From the NCBI GenBank assembly GCA_016762995.1, contig JAESUT010000180.1:1-8405 (forward strand): a DNA stretch of 8,405 nucleotides, in the 5' to 3' direction. Below, piece after piece: positions 1 to 4,776 of this stretch. How positions within the stretch are numbered: position 1 is the stretch's first letter; the number at the start of each line of letters is the position of its first letter. The notes under the pieces were generated by a model. It had not been told where the DNA came from, did not search any database, and saw nothing but the letters and a program-made list of their open reading frames with translations. Source of the DNA: Gammaproteobacteria bacterium (GTDB lineage: Bacteria; Pseudomonadota; Gammaproteobacteria; Pseudomonadales; Pseudohongiellaceae). The translations under genes were made by a program, and so were the position numbers.

Positions 1-740
1 CTAACCTGTGGCTCGAGAGTCTCTTGCGGAGAAACTACTATGCGAATTTCACTATCGCCATCAACTACGATGGGTCGATTGCCGAGTGAATGAGGATACA
101 TGGGCACCAACACAACGGCGTTGAGGCTCGGGTGCATGATAGGGCCACCGGCGGACAACGCATAGGCAGTAGAGCCTGTGGGTGTCGCGACGATCAGTCC
201 ATCCGAGTCAAGACTGTAGACGAAGATGTCATCAACAAATAACTCAAACTTTATCATCTGCGCAGCCTTGCCGGGATGCAATACGACATCATTCAGGGCA
301 GAACCGAGAGGTTGATCTTTGGCGCCTTTAGAGGAGTTCGGCCTTGCTACAACATCGAGGAGAAACCTAGAGTCAACACTGTAATTCCCTTCCAACACCG
401 CCGTGATACCTTCTTCTAATTCGTCTGGAAGGATATCAGTTAGAAAACCTAAGCGTCCGCGATTGATACCAATAACGGGCACCTGATCCGACGCTACAAA
501 CTTGGCCACGTTTAGCATGCTGCCATCGCCACCGACCACAATCACCAAGTCACAAAACTTAGAGAGTTCTGCTCGCGTGCATTGCTTCTGCCCATGACCA
601 CTCACCAGTGTAGCGGTTAAATCGTCTACAAAAACAGTCAGGTCTTTAGCGCTCAAAAAAGCCAACAAACGGCGCAGCGTATCAACCACCCCGGCATGAC
701 CCGGACGGCCCACGAGCCCTATGCTGTTGAATTCTGCCAT
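1..740 (-). CDS. nadK: NAD kinase, N-terminal part (cut by left window edge)
   Basis: ATP-dependent NAD kinase, a cytoplasmic enzyme that phosphorylates NAD+ to NADP+ and so supplies the NADPH pool. The frame reads 246 codons from the ATG at 738-740 to the window edge with no stop. Family proteins are about 290-300 residues, so roughly 50 C-terminal residues are missing. Visible family motifs are the GGDG motif (residues 70-73, in VIVVGGDGSMLNVA), the GINRGRLGFL segment at 91-100, the ALNDVVLHPGKAAQMIKFE block at 148-166 (NAD-binding N-D/E motif), and the DGLIVATPTGSTAYALSAGG block at about 180-199. The start is supported by an AAGGA ribosome binding site 7 nt upstream. The metalloprotease gene lies 267 bp upstream on the same strand, but nadK appears to have its own promoter. 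The identification is very secure. Confidence 0.96.
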   Translation of the reverse strand, partial: MAEFNSIGLVGRPGHAGVVDTLRRLLAFLSAKDLTVFVDDLTATLVSGHGQKQCTRAELSKFCDLVIVVGGDGSMLNVAKFVASDQVPVIGINRGRLGFLTDILPDELEEGITAVLEGNYSVDSRFLLDVVARPNSSKGAKDQPLGSALNDVVLHPGKAAQMIKFELFVDDIFVYSLDSDGLIVATPTGSTAYALSAGGPIMHPSLNAVVLVPMYPHSLGNRPIVVDGDSEIRIVVSPQETLEPQV

Positions 741-747
741 CGCTAAA

Positions 748-752
748 TCCTT
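748..752 (-). promoter_or_regulatory. Ribosome binding site of nadK
   Basis: On the minus strand AAGGA lies 7 nt before the nadK ATG, which is good Shine-Dalgarno sequence and spacing. It fixes the start at 740. It is one of the few clear Shine-Dalgarno sites in the window. Confidence 0.7.
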
Positions 753-814
753 AGCTATTTGATTCAGGATTTCTAGTGCAGCAAGACTGCCTCACCTCAC
801 CCCAAGAGCGCGCC

Positions 815-823
815 AGTATATCA
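815..823 (-). promoter_or_regulatory. Putative extended -10 promoter for nadK
   Basis: The minus strand reads TGATATACT here: a TATACT -10 hexamer (5 of 6 consensus) preceded by the TGn extended -10 element. No convincing -35 box sits 16-18 bp upstream, which is tolerated at extended -10 promoters. Transcription would begin near 808, giving a leader of about 67 nt before the nadK ATG. This is inferred from sequence only. Confidence 0.5.
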
Positions 824-1007
824 CAGCGAATAGCCCTCAATTCACCACATCCCCAACGCACACTACAATCTTCTGATCCGATAGATTGACCCCATTTTAA
901 CTATAAGATGAGCATCGCAGGAATTATCGATGGCATCGAGACTGTTGAGGCACTAAGCGGAGTCTATGCAGCGTTGAGGACTGACAGGAGTCTTGCAAAG
1001 TCAGCAA

Positions 1008-3290
1008 CTACTTGATGTGAATTCGATAGGGTTCTCGCGTGTACACCAACTCACCGCTACTCTCTACCCAATACGCAACATACACGGCCAGCGTCTGGCT
1101 TGAGAATGCCTTCGCGAATCGAAAACCATCCAATATTGTAAGGTGTTCCAGTTTGCGTAGCGAACGCTTGCCACTAAACGCGATCAAGCCTTCTAGTGTC
1201 TTGTCCCATTCTTCCAGCACCCCCGCCTCGTTCAGCTGAAAAAAACCTTGGCCCTCGAGCCCGATAAGTACATAGATGCTACCTTGTTGACCTATGTGCC
1301 GCTCGTCTATCAGTACATTCGCCTCGAGGCTAACCGAATCGGTTATGTCGACCTCTTTGGTGAAAGATAAGCCTCCATCACGGCTCGCTGCGATAGAAAT
1401 AATTGCTGTGCTCGCCTCTCCAGAAAGCGTGGCTATGCGCGCATTCGGTAGATTGGATACTCGCGTGGGGAAATAGTTAGCAATCTGGTGCCTAACAAGA
1501 TTTAGAGACTGCACGGCGTCCGCGCCAAATTCATGCTCTGCATCGACACCACAGTCAAACCCTAAGCAGTCTTGAAACGGATTGGAGAAGAGTGATACTC
1601 GCGTCTGCGTGTTGAACGCCCCGGGGTAGGCCATTACCGTAACGAACTGGCCCTCGACCCCGTAGCCGGTTGAAAAATTAAAGGTGCCGCCACTGCCGTC
1701 TTCTAAGTGCGAGTGGCTTAGCCCCATATTATGTCCCAGCTCATGAGCAACAATTAGATCTATCGGACAATCCACCGAAATAGTCGAATAGGCAGTATTT
1801 CGCTCTGCCACACTAGTAAAGTCTCCATTGGTATTAAACCCACCGACCGGCGCCAGCCCACAACTCCCCTCGCCGGCTTGCGCTGGCCGAAACAACATAA
1901 CTAGATCGGCTCCATAGGTATCTCGTAAACTATCTACACGGCTAAACGCGCTATCCGTCTTCTCGATGAGATGATTGAGAGCCGTACCCATATCATCGCT
2001 GTCGTTGTAGTTAACTAGGCCGTGATAAACCGGCCGCAGTGTGATCTTGACACCGCTGTCGGCATAGATCTGATTTGCAACGCTAATCAATTGGTTTATG
2101 CGAGTCTGGACACCATGGGGATAGCTGGCAACCGCACCTGGGGTATAGAGAATTAGCAGGTCGATAACAGAGTTACTGTTGTCCACCGAACTAGGGTTAG
2201 TAGCATCGGTAGATAGCAACATCTCATTGAAGTCACTAATACCATCGCCATCGCTATCCACTCGAATATCTTCAACTACATTTACAATACCATCGACACG
2301 CAGATCACCCATTATTACCGAGCTGGTGACACGGGGTTTTGCCCTATCATCCGTCGCGACACTATAACTGAAGGACTTTTTCTCTCCAGGTAAGAAATTT
2401 CCAAGCTCGCAGTAAAGGATTTTCTGCAGGGAAAGACTCAATTGCTCGCGGCACTCATTTGGAGCTGCAGCTAGCTCGCTATTTTCGAGGACGAAAAATA
2501 TTTCCACATACAAATCGTTATGCGATTGATCGCTGATATTTTCAAACTCGAGGCTGACATCAATCGTGTTGCCAACTAATACACTAATGCTAGAAAAATT
2601 TTGAGTGACGCGAAAGTTACTACGATCGATTCCAGACGTGCTAACCGCCGCCGAATCGGGGGCTGCATCTGTAGATGATGACAGCGAGTTCACGCCATCG
2701 GTCTGCATTGGAAGAATGGATATTATTTCTGGTTTCGGCTTAAGCAGCGCATCCCCTCTGCTGGCTTTATCAATAATAATGTAATCATTCTGAAAACCCT
2801 GCTCAATGCCTGCGAGATTGCCAGGTTTGTAAAGCCAGCCCTGATAGTGCGCATTGTCTGCATTCGCGATCGCATATAGCTGATAGGTCTCGTCTTCGCT
2901 ACTCAGATGACCGAATAGGCTACGTTGTCCCTGGGTGATAGTGAGCGAGTAGAAGCTACCGTCGTCGCGTCCTTCTGCCCCGATTACCCGATCGCCATTC
3001 ACATAGCGATCCAGCGTCACAACCTGCAACTGTATCTGCCGGCTATCGGAGATTTGCAGACTCAGAGTGGCACCCATGTGAATGCCCTCTAACTGAGCGC
3101 TATCCAGCGCTATCGGCTGTGAGATCTCCGCATAGGTTGGTGGCGGCTGCTGGCTATCAAGTTGCTGTATCGGGTAGATGAACGCCTGCTGCCCATGCAG
3201 TGGAGTCAGCCAAAGCAGGACGAACACGGCAAGGATTCGGTGCAAGCCGTTGCTAATAGAAACCTGCATGATGGGAGGCGATAGGGACAT
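1008..3290 (-). CDS. Secreted metzincin (reprolysin-like) zinc metalloprotease
   Basis: A 760-residue exported protease, probably acting outside the cell. Domains in order are: a signal peptide (hydrophobic core about 19-31, likely cleavage near LHG-QQA at 33-34); an N-terminal domain, about 35-180; a Ser/Ala-rich linker, about 195-220; a beta-sandwich-like domain with two cysteines (C280, C294), about 225-340; a DSDGDGISDFNE calcium-binding thrombospondin-3-like motif at 345-356; a catalytic domain, about 375-610; and a C-terminal domain, about 611-760. The zinc site HELGHNMGLSH gives ligands H516, H520 and H526 with catalytic E517. A Met-turn follows at TVMAY (M553). Cysteines at 477, 508, 575 and 580 could form disulfides. 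It resembles the reprolysin/peptidyl-Asp endopeptidase groups (M12B/M72); substrate unknown. An in-frame TAG lies just upstream of the first ATG. The second Met (residue 8) would give a more standard signal peptide, and neither start has a clear adjacent ribosome binding site. Confidence 0.88.
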   Translation of the reverse strand: MSLSPPIMQVSISNGLHRILAVFVLLWLTPLHGQQAFIYPIQQLDSQQPPPTYAEISQPIALDSAQLEGIHMGATLSLQISDSRQIQLQVVTLDRYVNGDRVIGAEGRDDGSFYSLTITQGQRSLFGHLSSEDETYQLYAIANADNAHYQGWLYKPGNLAGIEQGFQNDYIIIDKASRGDALLKPKPEIISILPMQTDGVNSLSSSTDAAPDSAAVSTSGIDRSNFRVTQNFSSISVLVGNTIDVSLEFENISDQSHNDLYVEIFFVLENSELAAAPNECREQLSLSLQKILYCELGNFLPGEKKSFSYSVATDDRAKPRVTSSVIMGDLRVDGIVNVVEDIRVDSDGDGISDFNEMLLSTDATNPSSVDNSNSVIDLLILYTPGAVASYPHGVQTRINQLISVANQIYADSGVKITLRPVYHGLVNYNDSDDMGTALNHLIEKTDSAFSRVDSLRDTYGADLVMLFRPAQAGEGSCGLAPVGGFNTNGDFTSVAERNTAYSTISVDCPIDLIVAHELGHNMGLSHSHLEDGSGGTFNFSTGYGVEGQFVTVMAYPGAFNTQTRVSLFSNPFQDCLGFDCGVDAEHEFGADAVQSLNLVRHQIANYFPTRVSNLPNARIATLSGEASTAIISIAASRDGGLSFTKEVDITDSVSLEANVLIDERHIGQQGSIYVLIGLEGQGFFQLNEAGVLEEWDKTLEGLIAFSGKRSLRKLEHLTILDGFRFAKAFSSQTLAVYVAYWVESSGELVYTREPYRIHIK

Positions 3291-3300
3291 GGCTATGATT

Positions 3301-3340
3301 AGCTAGCAACCGCTAGCTCTTCTCAATTAATTCTCTCCTC
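3301..3340 (-). promoter_or_regulatory. Hairpin leader upstream of the metalloprotease start
   Basis: A perfect inverted repeat at 3301-3318 has 7-bp arms (AGCTAGC/GCTAGCT) and a 4-nt loop, and ends 10 nt before the ATG at 3290. There is no Shine-Dalgarno sequence between hairpin and ATG. Purine-rich GAGAAG (minus strand, 3319-3324) abuts the far side of the hairpin, and GAGGAGA lies at 3334-3340. Folding would bring GAGAAG to about 10 nt from the start codon. The repeat is directly seen; its role is inference. Confidence 0.4.
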
Positions 3341-3404
3341 AGTCAGATTGGGCGAGAGGCTTTACAAGAGGGCCCGAGAACTTATTAGTTTAGCGACTAG
3401 TCTA

Positions 3405-3428
3405 GGATATTGCTATCCGCAAGTTGCG
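3405..3428. repeat. Two adjacent small inverted repeats in the protease upstream spacer
   Basis: GGATA-TTGC-TATCC at 3405-3418 is followed directly, sharing one base, by CGCAA-G-TTGCG at 3418-3428. Both have perfect 5-bp arms. They lie about 115-140 bp upstream of the metalloprotease ATG in the 207-bp spacer (3291-3497) after the PLP-enzyme gene. They could be operator half-sites for a dimeric regulator, but no clear promoter could be placed beside them. The rest of the spacer is AT-rich, with no recognisable terminator for the PLP-enzyme gene. Confidence 0.35.
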
Positions 3429-3497
3429 ACTGTAACGACTATTCAATAATCCCACAATACTTTGTATAAAATCATTATCTATTTGTTTTTATTGACT

Positions 3498-4415
3498 TTA
3501 TTTATGAATTCCGCCGCTATGTATCGCCACTACCTCAGTCCCCTCCGAGATTACGCCCCTCTCAATCAAATCAAATAGGGCGTAGAACAGCTTGCCGGTG
3601 TAGACCGGTTCTAACGGCAAATCGGAGAACCCCGCGAATTCACTCAGAAATGACTGCAAGGCAGGATTGCTACGCGCATAACCGCCACAGTGGTGAGTGT
3701 CATCGACCCGCCAAGTAATGGAACCGGTGTAACCACAGCTCTGTAACTGATCCGAAACTTCAGACTCTAGATAGCCGTCACCCTTTAGAACACTGATTCC
3801 CAGTATTTCAGGAGCACTCTCAGCCGCACTCTCGATTTTCGATAAACCGCTAATCAAGCCCGCCATCGTGGTCCCGGTACCGCAGCACAGAGCGACTAGC
3901 TTTTTTGAATCGGCTTTCTGCCATCTTAGTAGCGATGCAATCTCTTCACAGCCCTTGATAGCTAAGGAATTGCTCCCTCCCTCCGGCAGCAGATGAAAGT
4001 CGCCAAACCTGACCCGCAACTGTTGCAGAAAATCCGGCTCTTGCTTGCGCCGATAGTCGCCGCGACTTACCGGCAGCAAGGTCATCCCCTGCTCACTGGC
4101 AAACGCGAGAACTGGATTCAATGGCTCCGGTATCTCTCCTCGCACGACGCCAATAGTTCGCATGCCAATTAGCTTACCAGCAGCGGCTAGCGCATGGAGG
4201 TGATTAGAATAGGCCCCGCCAAAACTGAGAATTGGAAGTTCCGGTCGTCGCTGAAACTCGAGCAAATTGTATTTCAGCTTGTACCATTTATTGCCCGACA
4301 GCAGCGAATGGCACTTATCCAGGCGCAGGACATTGATAGACACCCTGAAGCGCTGCAGTAATTCACAGTGCAGTGCATCGATAGGCGGTTTGCTAATAGA
4401 GATATCTACTGGCAT
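3498..4415 (-). CDS. PLP-dependent D-cysteine desulfhydrase/ACC deaminase family protein
   Basis: A 305-residue cytoplasmic fold-type II PLP enzyme. The PLP-binding lysine is K43 in SGNKWYKLKYNL, aligned with K51 of Pseudomonas ACC deaminase. S70 in SFGGAYSNHLHA is the conserved active-site serine, and CCGTGTTMAG (178-187) is the phosphate-binding loop. ACC deaminases have Glu in the VYEGK segment and Leu before the final GG. Here the equivalents are VYTGK (T273) and HSGG (S300), the D-cysteine-desulfhydrase-like state, so true ACC deaminase activity is unlikely. The frame stays open to 4538, but that extension is antisense-free read-through of the tRNA-Asp gene, so the ATG at 4415 is preferred. 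Homologues also begin about 40 residues before the GNK motif. There is no visible Shine-Dalgarno site. It lies 70 bp after the tRNA-Asp 3' end on the same strand. Substrate is unproven; D-amino acid breakdown is plausible. Confidence 0.85.
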   Translation of the reverse strand: MPVDISISKPPIDALHCELLQRFRVSINVLRLDKCHSLLSGNKWYKLKYNLLEFQRRPELPILSFGGAYSNHLHALAAAGKLIGMRTIGVVRGEIPEPLNPVLAFASEQGMTLLPVSRGDYRRKQEPDFLQQLRVRFGDFHLLPEGGSNSLAIKGCEEIASLLRWQKADSKKLVALCCGTGTTMAGLISGLSKIESAAESAPEILGISVLKGDGYLESEVSDQLQSCGYTGSITWRVDDTHHCGGYARSNPALQSFLSEFAGFSDLPLEPVYTGKLFYALFDLIERGVISEGTEVVAIHSGGIHK

Positions 4416-4416
4416 A

Positions 4417-4452
4417 GGTAATGAAATAGGTAATGAAACAGACGGTGAAACA
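4417..4452 (-). repeat. 12-bp tandem repeat in the leader of the PLP-enzyme gene
   Basis: Three consecutive 12-bp units immediately precede the ATG at 4415. On the plus strand they are GGTAATGAAATA (4417-4428), GGTAATGAAACA (4429-4440) and a diverged GACGGTGAAACA (4441-4452). The first two differ at one base. The period is a multiple of three, so the open upstream frame reads through them as a short repeating peptide, but translation there is unlikely because that frame begins inside the tRNA-Asp gene. Confidence 0.75.
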
Positions 4453-4485
4453 GGAGAAAATATCGCAGGAATCTTAGTAGAAAAA

Positions 4486-4562
4486 TGGCGGACCGGACGA
4501 GACTCGAACTCGCGACCTCCGGCGTGACAGGCCGGCATTCTAACCAGCTGAACTACCGGTCC
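4486..4562 (-). tRNA. tRNA-Asp (anticodon GTC)
   Basis: A 77-nt cloverleaf closely matching E. coli tRNA-Asp. The acceptor stem is GGACCGG/CCGGTCC, followed by discriminator G and an encoded CCA (plus-strand TGG at 4486-4488). The D-arm region is GTTCAGCTGGTTAGAAT, the anticodon stem CCGGC/GCCGG encloses loop CTGTCAC with anticodon GTC, and the T-loop is TTCGAGT. It lies 20 bp after tRNA-Val on the same strand, so the two are very likely one transcript. Its G34 wobble base is a normal target for queuosine modification. A run of five T follows directly after CCA in the sense direction. Confidence 0.97.
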
Positions 4563-4582
4563 GCAGCAAACTTCTAACTATG

Positions 4583-4658
4583 TGGTGGGTGATGAGGGAT
4601 TTGAACCCCCGACATTCGCCTTGTAAGGGCGACGCTCTCCCAACTGAGCTAATCACCC
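4583..4658 (-). tRNA. tRNA-Val (anticodon TAC)
   Basis: A 76-nt cloverleaf very close to E. coli tRNA-Val(UAC). The acceptor stem is GGGTGAT/ATCACCC, with discriminator A and encoded CCA (plus-strand TGG at 4583-4585). The anticodon stem TCGCC/GGCGA encloses loop CTTACAA with anticodon TAC. The T-arm is GGGGG-TTCAAAT-CCCTC with one G-T pair. It is the first gene after the strong promoter at 4678-4705, with its 5' end about 12 nt downstream of the predicted transcription start. Confidence 0.97.
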
Positions 4659-4677
4659 ATAGCACAGAGAGAGCCGC

Positions 4678-4705
4678 ATTTTACCGACTTAGGTCGACAT
4701 GTCAA
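4678..4705 (-). promoter_or_regulatory. Strong sigma-70 promoter of the tRNA-Val/tRNA-Asp operon
   Basis: On the minus strand a perfect -35 box TTGACA (4700-4705) is followed by a 16-bp spacer and TAAAAT (4678-4683; 5 of 6 consensus -10). The sequence right after the -10 is GC-rich (GCGGCTC), the discriminator type seen at stable-RNA promoters under ppGpp/stringent control. Transcription would begin near 4671. The spacer contains a small dyad, CGAC-TTAG-GTCG (4685-4696), and the 8-bp palindrome GACATGTC (4696-4703) overlaps the -35 box. Confidence 0.85.
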
Positions 4706-4735
4706 CAATGACGGCGCTTTCAGAGGCAAACAAAT

Positions 4736-4765
4736 GCAAAAAAAAGCAAAAAAAAGCAAAAAAAA
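4736..4765. repeat. Three 10-bp-phased A8 tracts (likely bent DNA)
   Basis: Three perfect copies of GCAAAAAAAA at exactly 10-bp spacing lie between the adenylate cyclase stop codon (4777-4779) and the tRNA promoter. A-tracts repeated once per helical turn bend DNA. The array covers about -65 to -95 relative to the predicted tRNA start. In the transcribed (minus) direction the same array gives three T8 runs beginning 11 nt after the cyclase TAG, preceded by a weak GCA-ATTAG-TGC stem, so it may also help end the cyclase transcript. Confidence 0.85.
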
Positions 4766-4776
4766 GCACTAATTGC

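Larger units (their letters stand above)
741..1007. other. Spacer between the metalloprotease stop and nadK
   Basis: A 267-bp non-coding spacer. It contains the nadK ribosome binding site and the putative extended -10 promoter. I see no GC-rich hairpin followed by a T-run that would end the protease transcript; only short imperfect dyads occur (for example CTGAC at 980-984 facing GTCAG at 1000-1004). A 35-codon plus-strand ORF at 908-1015 was considered and not annotated. Confidence 0.6.

Noticed and set aside
908..1015. A 35-codon plus-strand ORF (begins MSIAGIIDGIETVEALSG) in the nadK/protease spacer
   Set aside because: It has no Shine-Dalgarno site and no properly spaced promoter, it overlaps the protease 3' end by 8 bp, and an ORF this short is expected by chance. 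Conservation in relatives would revive it.
4416..4538. A 41-codon N-terminal extension of the PLP enzyme beginning MPACHAGGREFESRP
   Set aside because: This peptide is the typical translation of a tRNA gene; the extension lies across the tRNA-Asp (4486-4562). The ATG at 4415 matches the usual family length.
4486..4658. The tRNA pair as an attachment site for an integrated element
   Set aside because: No integrase gene and no duplicated tRNA 3' end are present in the window, and flanking genes look like ordinary chromosomal content.
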